NCBI RefSeq assembly: GCF_026213295.1
Contig: NC_079420.1
Span: 10,490,328 to 10,554,327, forward strand
DNA: 64,000 bases
Origin: Gadus chalcogrammus
Taxonomy: Eukaryota > Chordata > Actinopteri > Gadiformes > Gadidae
Reading direction: 5' to 3'
Part shown: one piece after another, positions 11,351 to 64,000 of the stretch
How the letters are laid out: each line of letters starts with the position of its first letter
How positions within the stretch are numbered: the stretch's first letter is position 1
Translations under genes and position numbers: made by a program
The notes under the pieces: generated by a model
What the model was told of the DNA's origin: nothing
What the model saw: only the letters and a program-made list of their open reading frames with translations
Database searches by the model: none

Positions 11351-13506
11351 TGGAAAAAAAATGTGTCTGGCCTCTGACTGTGGCCCTGAGACCTGGCCTG
11401 GGGGTCGCCATGGTGATCAAGATATTAATACACTATTCATTTCTCATGTTGGGGGTGGGGGGTAGGATGCTCTTAATCGTGGTAAGTTTCATGTTAGTAT
11501 CGTGCTGTCCCACATGATTTAGCATTCAGCAGCAGGATTTAGTAAACTTGTGTTTAGTAAACTAATTGTCTTAGTTTGATTAGCAGGTAAACTATCTGTT
11601 TAAGTTTGGGCTTTTGCTTTTGAACCTGTCGTTTCTGTTCCTTCCCATATCGGAGTGTGTAGAAAGACTCAATGTTTTTTTGGTCAGTGTTAGTTCATGT
11701 GTGGTGTTTCTTTCTGCCTCTGTCTCAAATTAAACCATTTCCCCTAATATTGGATGTGTCTTTGTGTTTGTGTGGTCCCGTTGTCCAGTGTTGTAAAGAC
11801 ATTTACAATCCTCCCCAGTGTGTCCTGTCTCCCTAACCTGTTTCTATCCATCGTGCTTCTTTGATTTGATTTGTTTGAGTGACGGCAGGCTTGGGTAATA
11901 ATGGGTAGGCATCATTAAGAGGTCCTCCAGGGACGAGATGAGGGGGGGGGGTGTCTGGTCCATGTTCTCTAAAGGATCTGTTGGGTCCACCAAGATCACC
12001 GCAGAGGGTAACAAAATATAATCAAGACCGCACACTAACACTTCACACGGTATTGCATTGCCACAAGTTTAATTAGTTTCCATATTTTATGAGGAACTGG
12101 TTTACAGATTGGAATTGAATTGGGTTTAATTATTCAACCACCTTCACAAAGATTTATTTGTCTGAGCCTTATGCCTTCTCCTGTGCATTATGGCCTAAAG
12201 AGAAAGATAGGTGAATGCCGATTTAAAAAAAAAAAAAAAAAACGATCAGTATACTAGCCTAAAGTTAAAGCATTAATGGACCAATGTGGACAGCCTCTTC
12301 TATTCAGTCCTGGACATAAGCTGCTATGAACCATCTAGTGATGGACGACTTCCTTTTAATATGTAGACAATCGTAGAAGACTAAACATTACTTTGTATCA
12401 GTGTTGTGCACGTACAGATTTGGACGGTACGTCTTCATTCAAATTGTGCCCTCCGGGTCGAGGAAACAAGTCCGAACTTCATCGGCAAAGGATTTAAAAA
12501 CACATCGTAGGTATGGAAGCATCCAGTCATACAACCAGTCTAGGGAAAATAACTTAACTTAATGACGATCATCACAAAAAGGGCAAGGCCAGGGGAGCCA
12601 ACGGCTGCGGAGTTCCTCCTGCCAAGTCGAACTGACCGCATTTTGTAAAGGTTTTTGGCTTTCTGCATAAAGGGGGGGGGGTCAGGGGTCACAGCCTTGG
12701 CTGAGCGCACTTGTTGCGTCACGGCTCAAATTTGGTCTACAATATGAACTCGCGTCGATCCAGACTTTATTCTGCGACCATCGTCTCCAGGTCGTGTGGG
12801 TCCAGATCAGAAGGATCAATAATCAATCATTAGTTGAGGACAGAAAGTAAGACTTGAAGATTCCCAACGTGACGAGAGCTTCCTCCTCTCAGCCAATGAG
12901 CTTGGGTTTCTCCGGCGCCTCCCATATAGTGTGTGTGTGTGTGTGTGTTTTTATAATGTTCCTGCAAGACCGAAGGCTGCAGCTTCAGGGCCGCCGCCCT
13001 AGGACCGCATTTCTAGGACCCTCACGACAGAGAGTTAATGTTTCCTAAGGAAAATATTAACCTTTACCTTTTTTTTAAGGTCAAGGTCTACATCAATAAA
13101 TGTATAATCTCCTACGGTTAATTTTAATTCATAGGTTATATATGGTCACGTTCAGATATTAGAGATGGTTAAGTTTAGGTATTGGGTTACAGATGGTTAA
13201 GTTTAGGCTGAGGTATGTTTGGAGGTATGGTTAACTTTAATACATATGTCAGCTACATGTTGAGTTTAATCCATGGACCTATTAAAAACGGTTTGATCAC
13301 GTTTTCAAGAATTATTGCGTTATTATCTGATGATTCGCCTGCCTTGGCAAAACAAACTCGTGTCACGAGGGTCCTAGAACTGCGGTCCCGTAGCTGCAGG
13401 CTCCGGTTTCACAGGACCGCACGCCACACCTCTCCAGTATGGCCGCCGTCCTGTAGTGTGCGCCGGGGATCACAGACACCGGGAACCGTAGCTCCGATTG
13501 TGAACC
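11351..13506. other. Intergenic region between celf2 and dhtkd1, with dhtkd1 upstream sequence
   Basis: No gene seen. Segments near 12960-13027 and 13361-13420 are inverted copies of each other (both contain CTGCAG and TCTAGGACCCTC or its complement), suggesting an old miniature element of about 460 bp. The last 80 bp before 13507 are GC-rich and likely hold the dhtkd1 promoter and 5'UTR; no TATA box is evident. Confidence 0.5.
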
Positions 13507-37517
<24,011 letters not shown>

Positions 37518-38150
37518 GACGGCAAATCAGGGCACTAGGAACTACCCAACCGCTTGACTGTGAAATACTACTGGCAGGAAGGGGGGGGAGGAGGGAGATA
37601 GGGTGGGGGGGGGGAGTTAGGGTGGAGGTGAGAGGGAGAAGTTGAGTATTGTGTCATGTGTGGTTTTTGACCATTTTGTTTTTCTAATATGTTGCATCAC
37701 CATGAGGTCAAAGGTCATCAAAGGCTATATCAGTTTGTTGTTTACTGCAATGGAAGACATTTAAAGTGTCTGTGTTCATCTCTCAGCCGGTGGGGGGGTC
37801 TGGTGTTTGAATCCCCCGGTGTTTAGTTGAACACGCTCAACTCATCCATCAGTGCTCTGATCGTCATCTCCAAAGTACTCCTTTGCTTGTCCCACAAGTG
37901 TCTCTCTTTAGAACTCGGTCTGAGGCCGATGTCTCTGTGACGGCGTTCTCCCGTACTCCCACATGGGTTCAGACGGATGGCAAACTGCTCTTGAACTGCA
38001 AACCGAACATCAGAATGGACCCCATGCCTGTAATCAGACTGTATTTTTAATTGTTCATGGAAGAATGTCAATCATCAGAAAAACAAGGGCTTACTGTACA
38101 AGTTGATCAAATTGTAATATTTTCAAATAAATCTATTTTGATTTTATGTT
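37518..38150 (+). other. dhtkd1: Presumed 3'UTR of dhtkd1
   Basis: Non-coding sequence after the TAG at 37515-37517, with an AATAAA signal at 38126-38131. Confidence 0.7.
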
Positions 38151-38599
38151 GCATGGATTTGTGTTAAAAAAACGGGCCTAAATGAACTCTTGCTGACAGT
38201 AGAATAACTTTATAATCTCATTGGTGGTCATACACTATAGGGTCAACAATAGAACATAAAACATATTTGTATGACCAGCCTTACATACTCTTATCTCTGT
38301 ATATAAATGGGCTCAATGACGACATTACAAGGTGTCCACCAAAACGCTCCCCATGGTTTTTATTGGTTTGCTCCCATCACCCTCCCACTACACTCAGCCG
38401 GTCCTGATGGACGAGTTGAACCAGGTATCTCACGGCCACATTCTCCGGTCCACTACATCCACTCCACCGGGCCGTTTGTTTTGGTGCAATGCGAACACTT
38501 GGAAGCGGTTCACTCACACTGGAGACATGACGCCGCCGTCAGACACACAGGCTGCAGGCTGGAGGCTGCACGGCGTGGTGATGTCTCCAGTGCTGTGCG

Positions 38600-56922
<18,323 letters not shown>

Positions 56923-57661
56923 CGCCAGGTGCCGCGGGAGGTTAGCTGGGAGACCACCGAGCTCTGAGACGGAGAGGAGGAGAGGGGGACGGAGGGTCCC
57001 CAGCCGTCGCCGTGGTTACCCTGATCTCCCGCAGCCTCCCATCCTCCACCACTTGTCGCTGTCGCCGCACACCACCTACAACACCACCTACAACACCACC
57101 CATACCGCCGCCGCCGCCACCTGACGCTGCTGCACGACGTCGGGGGGGGGGGGGGGGAAGGAAGAGGTCGAGAGACGGCGTTGGCTCGGCTACTGTTGTC
57201 ACGGCAACAGCATTTCCTCCCACCCGGCGCATCCACCGCTGGAACCTGGAGGTTTGAGAAAGCGTTAGTGAAGGCGAGGGGCGAGGATATTACAGAGGAG
57301 GGACGGTCCACTCAACCAGAGGGAGGGGGGCAGTGTTGAAGACCCCCCCCCATCCCCGTGGACTGGGCGTGGTCCAGGCCGCAGGGTGGGGGCGGGGTTT
57401 AACCAGACTGCTCTGAGTGGCAGCGCAGAGCCCCGCCCTTGTGTGACTCCGCCTTGTTGTGATTCTCATCATGCCTGCACTTGTGGAGTGACGTCATGTG
57501 ACGCTAGAAGGAGCCGGGCGCTCTGATGGAACGTGACTCTGTTGTTGTGTGTTTCTCCTGAGTCTCAAGCGTTTGTATTTATTCGCCGTGGTCAGAGCTG
57601 CTTGGTTTCTGGGCTTGTGATTACCGACAGTATGGTGTGTTGTTTATTCCCTCTTCGCTAA

Positions 57662-57788
<127 letters not shown>

Positions 57789-57852
57789 GATGGTATTACT
57801 TGCAATGTTGATTTAGCAAAAGATGACATTTCCTTATTTATTTTCTTACAAT

Positions 57853-58490
57853 GTATTAGGACTTTTGTAAGAATATATAACAAACAGATATGTGTTGTAG
57901 AATTACTCCGACTTAAAGATGTTTCAAGAAATGGCAATTATAATGTATGTAATCGACGTTACTTAACTATTATGTGTTTTATTGGAGGATTTTGATTGAC
58001 TGGTAAGAGTTGCCGTGTGGTTCCTTCTGTTGACCACAAGAGGGCGACCGTGCACACTAGCTTCGTGACTCTCAGGGAACTGTTTAAACAGCGTTTCAAA
58101 CTAATCAGACCACATCCTAACGGCCTGATCTGGGTCTGTGGTTGGTGTGGGTGAAACCCTCTTTCTAGTCTTCTATTATTCTAACGTGCCACTGGAATAT
58201 TTTTGCTGAATTATCTTTTTAAAAAGATCATTATTATTATTATTAGCAGTTGAGTAATTTTACACTCGTCTGAATATTTCCCACAAGGTCCAGCTGCACA
58301 TATTTGACATGTTGCAGAAGGAAAAGGAAAATTCTGCCGGCTCGCTTTAGATATACATATACAATATATATAGTCTGCATTAGAAGTCGTGTCCAGTTGC
58401 TGCAGTATTGCTTGAGACTATGGGGTTGGGAGTGAGGGGGGGAGGTACCAGTGATTAGTGACCTCCTCATAAACGTCTTTAGACACTGTG
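57853..58490 (-). repeat. Right arm of inverted duplication in the camk1d 3'UTR
   Basis: Inverse of 55711-56285. It starts near TTTTGTAAGAATATATAAC and ends at TCTTTAGACACTGTG. The outer part carries small indels and the central part is nearly identical. Confidence 0.92.
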
Positions 58491-59020
58491 CTTTCATACA
58501 GACGCTCTGAATTTAGCAGCCCCATGCTGCCTTTTTTCTCCCTCCTTCTCCCTTTTGCTCCAGCTTTCTTTCTCCCTCTTTCTCCCTCCTATCCCTCTTT
58601 CTCTCTCTTCCTCCCTCCTTCTCTCTCTTCCTCCCTCCTTCTCTCTCTTTCTCTCTCTTCCTCCCTCCTTCTCTCTCTTCCTCCCTCCTATCCCTCTTTC
58701 TCTCTCTTCCTCTCTCTTCCTCCATCTCTAATCTCTGTCCCTCTAGCTGGTCACCAGAGAAGGGGAGGACTTGTGTTGGTGTAACAGGAAGTGTGTGTGC
58801 ATGACCGGTCTCCTGGAACAGGCAGGGGCTCCACCTCCCTGATGACCTCACTTCCTGTCGGCCCTGTGGACACTGGCAGAGAGGAACCACTATGACCCCT
58901 GTAAATAGAACCTTCCCCATGTTTGCTTTGGTTTATTTGGTTTTGGGTGTATATTGTGTTCCTTGCACTTTCTCTGAAAGAATGCCACAAGTGAGGCAAA
59001 AAAAAATAAATAAATATGTA

Positions 59021-59334
59021 TTCAACTTGGATGGGTTTTCTTCATCTTGTTTTACTTGGACGTCGCTGACACTCTTGTCTTTAGTTCACTTTATTGCGTC
59101 TTTAATGGTTAAGAAACGTTCTAAATGATGTCATAGATTAGACCGCAAGCTTACAAAGCTGTTCTTACTCAAAGTGTGTGTGTGTGGTGGTGCGTGTGTG
59201 TGTGGGTGTGTATGTGTTGTCAGTGTATTACTGACAATGTGAACGCAAATTAAAAAATTGTGATTCAATAGGGATACATATGAGGCTGTTCTACACCAAA
59301 AAAAATACAAACATTATTTTTGTTACTTTTTATT
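59021..59334. other. Intergenic stretch between camk1d and ucma
   Basis: No gene seen; a short GT-rich run near 59175-59220. Confidence 0.5.
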
Positions 59335-59342
59335 CTCTACAC

Positions 59343-59691
59343 CAGGGGTGCCCAACCAGTCGATCGCGGTCTACCAGTAGATCGCCGACAGATCCCAAGT
59401 CGATCGCGAGGGGTGAAGAAAAAAAAAAAAAAAAAGTTTTTTTTTTTTTTTTTTTTTTAATGAAATTAAATTTGCGCGGGACATATACGCGCGGTAGTGC
59501 ATGTGCTGTTAACAGCAGTTGAAAGCCGTCAACAGTAGTTACACACTCCTAAACGTTGGCATGGCTGAGGGGAAACAAGCTAAGACCTACCATTTTCACC
59601 CTGAGTGGGAGGAAGATTATTGATTATCGTTGAGAAGGTGCCGTGCGCAGACGGAATGAAACCCCCACTGAAGTCCGTAGGTTCACGATAC

Positions 59692-59724
<33 letters not shown>

Positions 59725-59852
59725 TCAACAATTGTTCTCTACCCCCCCCCCCCCCCCCCCCCCCCTGGCTTGAAGGTAGGTTTGCTGGTAGATCTCGGGA
59801 GGTTGGCTACTTGAAAAGTAGATCTTGGGTCAAAAAAGGTTGGGCACCCCTG
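59343..59852 (+). mobile_element. Deleted hAT element with remnant of a transposase start
   Basis: Termini CAGGGGTGCCCAACC and GGTTGGGCACCCCTG. An 8-bp duplication CTCTACAC flanks both sides (59335-59342, 59853-59860) without mismatch. ATG at 59561 opens MAEGKQAKTYHFHPEWEEDY, like the N-terminus of fish ZBED/GTF2IRD2-type hAT transposases, then stops. The rest is poly-C and poly-T sequence with internal deletion. A shorter relative lies at 61724-61921. Confidence 0.92.
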
Positions 59853-60091
59853 CTCTACACAATCCTTCCCCTTTGCTTGGGAAATCACGAGGTGTGTAAC
59901 CGGCCAAAGGGTGTCATTGCACAGGCAGAGACCTTTACATATCCAGTGTTGCGGACTGTGTTCAGAATCACACTGCTGAGGTCAGGGCTGGTCCCAGGTG
60001 GACTGGCCCCCTGGGCTCTTATGGGCTAGACGCTGGTCTCAGGAGAACTCCCCCTGGTCCCAAGTAGGCTGACCCCCTGGTCCCAGGCCGG

Positions 60092-61105
60092 CTAGGGGGC
60101 CTGTGGGTTGTACTGGTGGGAGGGGTACATGCCATCATAGTGGAACTCCCTCCACTGCTCCGTGGACTCCCGGCTCTTCTCGTCCTGCTCTGTAGGATTA
60201 GAGAGCAGATGAACATCCATTAGGGATCAGGGACCCGACCGCGTTCACTGGAGGACTTAGGGAGGCCCTCACACACCTCGCTAAGGACTTACAATTAACA
60301 GATAATCAGGTGAATGGTTTGTTGTTGTTGTGGACAATGCAGTTTCCCAGCATGGAGAATCGTTTATTTTATCATAAGATTTTATATTTAACAATTATTT
60401 GCCGAAGGTGAAGTGAATAGTGGGATGGTCGAGGGGGCTATTCCCTACTGTTCACGGAGCCTGAGGTGAATAATTGTTTTAGTGTATACACGTGACGTGA
60501 ACACTCCATCAATAAACAATTGAACCCTTTTTGCCGGGATTTATTTGTTTTTATTAGAGGTTTGTTTATTTATTTTTAGCGTGACGAGACGACCGTTTTG
60601 CGATGAAAACAATATCCCAAATTTGAGACCTCAATCATGGGATATTGCCCAATATCCCGAGATAGCGAACCAATCAAACTGCGCCATCTTAGGAGGTTCA
60701 CGTGTAGCATATAGCCTACTAGGCTAATATGATTATAATTTTGTTATTTTGCATGTCTTGCAATTACTATAATACATTTCCAGTTTTTGTGGACAATTCT
60801 GTTTCCGAGCATGTAGAATTGTTTATTTTTAATATAATATTTAATATAATATATTATTATTGTTATTTTGCATCTGTTTGAATTAATATAATCAATAAAC
60901 ATAAACCACAACAGAAGGAGCTTTGTGTTGCTTAGCTGTTTTGTTTATGATAACGCAGTACTGTTAAGGTGTTAAGATTCTGAAAGTCAGTATTTCAGCA
61001 ACTCACCGTCTCCCTCCTCCTCGGCGTGGCTCTCCAGCCTCGCCCGCTTGGCCTCGTGGAACTGCCTCCTCCTCTCGTCCGCGGCCAGGACCTGCCTCTG
61101 CTCGG
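60092..61105 (-). CDS. ucma: UCMA/GRP, secreted cartilage Gla-rich protein, last two exons
   Basis: On the minus strand, exon 61007-61105 encodes [20 protein letters not shown] then [12 protein letters not shown], with a GTGAGT donor. Exon 60092-60189 follows a CCTACAG acceptor, continues [20 protein letters not shown] then [12 protein letters not shown], and stops at TAG (60092-60094). The pattern RSRE..EQWR..HYDG..PS..YN is the UCMA C-terminus. UCMA is a vitamin K-dependent secreted protein of cartilage; the Glu-rich stretch is where gamma-carboxylation occurs in the family. Signal-peptide and propeptide exons are not seen up to 64000 and probably lie beyond the window. The intron is 817 bp. 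Confidence 0.88.
60190..61006. other. ucma intron
   Basis: AT-rich. GGACAATTCTGTTTCCGAGC at 60791 resembles GGACAATGCAGTTTCCCAGC at 60332, so it holds an internal duplication. No other feature seen. Confidence 0.55.
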
Positions 61106-61219
61106 CTGGATGGAGAGAGGAGACCGGGGAGAGGGGCACTCAACTTCATGATCGGGAGGTACGGTTGTTACAGGGGATATTTGTGATACAGTGTGTGCGT
61201 AACACATGCTGTATTAAGT

Positions 61220-61695
61220 CAGTGGTTCTAAAACTTTTTCTATAAGTGTACCCGCTCTAAGATATTTCCTCAGCTGAGTACCTCTTTCACTGACGCAAAA
61301 ACTTTTGGGGAGAAAACAAAATCTGTGTAAACATGAACAGCAAAAGGCTGCACATGCTCACAATTTAGTGAGAAACATGGGCCTGTGCTTCATGCAACTG
61401 TTGGCTAATTTCTCCCCACAAAAGAAGAAGCGCCACGCCAGGGAAGGGTCAGATCATGTGGCAACTGACACCTACGACGTTTTGGTGTTTCTGAATGAGC
61501 TTTCTTTTTCACGGATTTTCCTTTCTCCTTGTTTCCAGATTTACATTTCTACCACTTGTACATTTTTGCGATTTTCTTTTGTCTAGCTTTCAGAATTTAA
61601 ACATTCTTTATTTATTTTAGAAAATTTCAGGAAGACCACCTGCAGTGCTCCAAAGTACCCCTAGGGGTAGGCGTTGCCCCATTTGAGCATCACTG
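61220..61695. mobile_element. hAT-type element in the ucma upstream region
   Basis: The left end CAGTGGTTCTAAAAC and right end ATTTGAGCATCACTG are inverted relatives. Flanking TATTAAGT (61212-61219) and TGTTAAGT (61696-61703) match 7 of 8. Internal frames are short. The next element starts 28 bp further on. Confidence 0.8.
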
Positions 61696-61723
61696 TGTTA
61701 AGTGATTAAACATTAATCTAGAT

Positions 61724-61921
61724 CAGGGGTGCCCAACCTTTTTTGAGCCAAGATCTACTTTTCAAGTAGCCAACCTCCCGAGATCTACCAGCCTAGTGTC
61801 AACATTGCAAACCTACCTTCACATTTTTTTTGTTTGTTTTTTCTTCTTCACCCCTCGCGGTCGACTTGGGATCTGTCGGCGGTCTACTGGTAGACCGCGA
61901 TCGACTGGTTGGGCACCCCTG
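61724..61921 (-). mobile_element. Short hAT derivative, sister of the 59343 element, opposite orientation
   Basis: Termini CAGGGGTGCCCAACC and GGTTGGGCACCCCTG. The flanking duplication ATCTAGAT (61716-61723, 61922-61929) is perfect. It keeps both ends of the longer element (AGATCTACTTTTCAAGTAGC, GTCTACTGGTAGACCGCGAT), inverted relative to it. Confidence 0.93.
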
Positions 61922-62361
61922 ATCTAGATAGCTGAATTCATACGTCTTAATGTTGGGTGCTCGTTAAACACATGCCAATCTACACAGGAATGATCGCAAC
62001 CAATTAGACTGGGTTTGAAATGTTTGCAGGTCAGGTCATGACATTTGACCTTTTGTAGAATCCTTTACTCAGGTCTTAGCCTGCAACGTCTGAAACATTT
62101 TTGGGATTTAGTTTCTCTGCTTATGGTCTGAAATTCAGTCCCAACACAAATATCTTCATTCTTCATCCTTCAAATGACCATCCACCAAAACTGAAACAAC
62201 GGCGTTAGATTCAGTTTTGTGGAATCAGAATCATGTGGTTTCCTTCGTCAAATTAAAGTCTCCACATTTCGTTTTTCAACCTCATCTTTATTCTTTCTTA
62301 GGCTCATTCCCAGCCTATACTGGGAATGAGCACATTCCCAGTATAAGCTTCAACCTCCGAC

Positions 62362-62775
62362 TCTGGTCTCCACTGTTCTCTCTCAGTGGTTCCTCTCCTT
62401 TCTGCTCTGGTTTCCACTGGTCTCTCTCTGTGGTTCTTCACCTTTCTGCTGTGGTCTCCACTGGTCTCTCTCTTTGGTTGCTCTCCTTTCTGCTCTGGTT
62501 TCCACTAGTCTCTCTCAGTGGTTCCTCTCCTTTCTGCTCTGGTCTCCACTGGTCTCTCTCTGTGGTTCTTCACCTTTTGACTCTGGTCTCCACTGGTCTC
62601 TCTCGGTGGTTCCTCTCCTTTCTGCTCTGGTCTCCACTGGTCTCTCTCGGTGGTTCTTCACCTTTTGACTCTGGTCTCCACTGGTCTCTCTCGGTGGTTC
62701 CTCTCCTTTCTGCTCTGGTCTCCACTGGTCTCTCTCGGTGGTTCTTCACCTTTTGACTCTGGTCTCCACTGCTTT
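62362..62775. repeat. About 49-bp minisatellite with alternating subunits
   Basis: About eight units of CTGGTCTCCACTGGTCTCTC plus GGTGGTTC. They largely alternate between CTCTCCTTTCTGCT and TTCACCTTTTGACT endings, giving a roughly 98-bp higher-order unit. Both strands stay open through it; not a gene. Confidence 0.92.
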
Positions 62776-64000
62776 GCGTTAGTCTTTCTCGTGGTGTTCT
62801 TCCAATATATTGACGCATAACTCCAGTCCATGACCTCCTCAGGCCCGCTCTCACCTCCCTGCCAGCAGAACCGTCTCCTCTCCGTACCGCTACATGACAC
62901 CTGTCTGGGAATTCACCGTCTCCCAGTGGGCAAACATTCTCCTCGTTCTCTGGGGTGATTTAGTGCAGAATATAGGGGACTGTGTAGGAACAGGGAGGGA
63001 AGGGTTTACAGGTGTTTGTTCTTCAGCAGTTCTATCATCTAACTCGCTGTTTACTCTGTTACGTACATTCAAATAGATGGTTCGAACCCATCACTCATTC
63101 GTATAAGTCTATAAGATCCATAGTTTGATGTTATATTTTCTAAGAAGGCCTTGAACTGCAATTTAAATCTATTTAAATCATTGCGTAATACCACTAAATT
63201 ATACTATGATACGAAGTAATCAACCCTATAGATACTTTTAATGAGTACTATTTTCGGAGGGTATTTGAACTTCCACATTAGTACGGCGGTACTCATACAT
63301 ATATACGACTACTCTGTACACACAGGCTGCAGTGTGTAGCCTGTGTGCTACATGCTCCATGCTAGCCTGCGCCTCCTGTTGCTATAGCCTCCATACTTCG
63401 ACTAGTCTGGTCTTGTCTTGGGGTAAGGGGGGGTAGTGGGGGTTGGGTTCTGACTAGACCGACCACCTGAGGCCCCGAGGTGGGCCCTGACATCGGCTGT
63501 CCTCCCCTGGTCAGATCACCACCTCCCCCCAGCCAGGGAGTCTGTTCACTGCTGTCATGTCTCCGAGGGGGTCACGGCCCAACCAAACTCAATTTGGAAT
63601 TCAGGAGGATTAAGTCAGGTCATGTGCTGTAGTTCCATACGCAGCATGAAGACCATAACAGGACAGAGTAGCCAGACACCAGCAGAACCAGGCAACAATT
63701 CATTCCTAAGTCGAATAGGAAAAATGAATTGTTGTGCCAAGAAATGATTTGGCCATAGCTCCTTAATAAAGGTTGAGAGGAACTCACTGACTGAGCGATA
63801 TCTTAGGGGCTCTGACACAGAGGCCTTTAGAAGCACATATATATGTGGCGGCTAGGGGTAATCCACTCCCAGACTCAAGGTTATGGGTTCAATCCCAATG
63901 TCCACAGCCTAATTTTTTAATCTGACAACAAATCGTGTGTTCTTTCAGTGAGGCTTGGTTTGACTTGGATCCTGGTAATCCTGGTAATCACTTCTATATA
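62776..64000. other. Unassigned end of window
   Basis: No coding exon identified. A tRNA-like SINE head may begin near 63845 (GTGGCGGCTAGGGG, B-box-like GGGTTCAATCCC near 63887), unlike the other SINE family in the window. Confidence 0.4.

Noticed and set aside
63842..63910. Possible tRNA gene at the window end
   Set aside because: B-box-like sequence present, but I could not fold a full cloverleaf. A SINE head is more likely.

Overview
The window comes from a teleost fish genome. It has multi-exon genes with GT-AG introns, vertebrate proteins, fish-type SINE, hAT and Kolobok-like repeats, and a very high load of (CA)n, (GA)n and minisatellite arrays. The microsatellite load recalls cod-like (gadiform) genomes, but that is only an impression. 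A 100-base N gap lies at 6401-6500. All family assignments below are from recognition of the translated sequence; no search was run.

Layout. 1-7291: repeat-rich sequence, presumably the last intron of celf2. 7292-7417: terminal coding exon of celf2 (+), then a long 3'UTR to about 11.35 kb. 13507-37517: dhtkd1 (+, 17 exons), the mitochondrial 2-oxoadipate dehydrogenase E1 subunit. Its first intron carries a 13.5 kb DNA transposon (13753-27227) with a CACTA/Tnp2-like transposase and an 11-exon DUF4806-type gene, both open. 38998-56922: camk1d (+, 11 exons, intact 414-codon frame), a Ca2+/calmodulin-dependent kinase. 60092-61105: the last two exons of ucma (-), a secreted cartilage Gla-type protein. 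Order and strands match human 10p14-p13 (CELF2, DHTKD1, CAMK1D, UCMA) with many intervening human genes absent here. That supports naming the first gene celf2 rather than celf1.

The host genes are neighbours by ancestry and do not form one pathway. The two genes in the transposon probably work together in transposition.

Main points of interest: (1) the large, apparently intact two-gene transposon with termini reading CCCAGCTAAC and a 2-bp duplication, unusual for a Tnp2-type element; (2) dhtkd1 exons 2-8 are full of single-base indels and one stop while exon 1 and exons 9-17 are clean, which looks like a low-accuracy assembly patch or a decaying gene; (3) minisatellites seeded from splice sites, notably about 18 copies of the camk1d exon 4 end plus its donor; (4) a roughly 0.6 kb inverted duplication bracketing the last coding exon of camk1d; (5) several hAT-type miniature elements with readable 8-bp target duplications.
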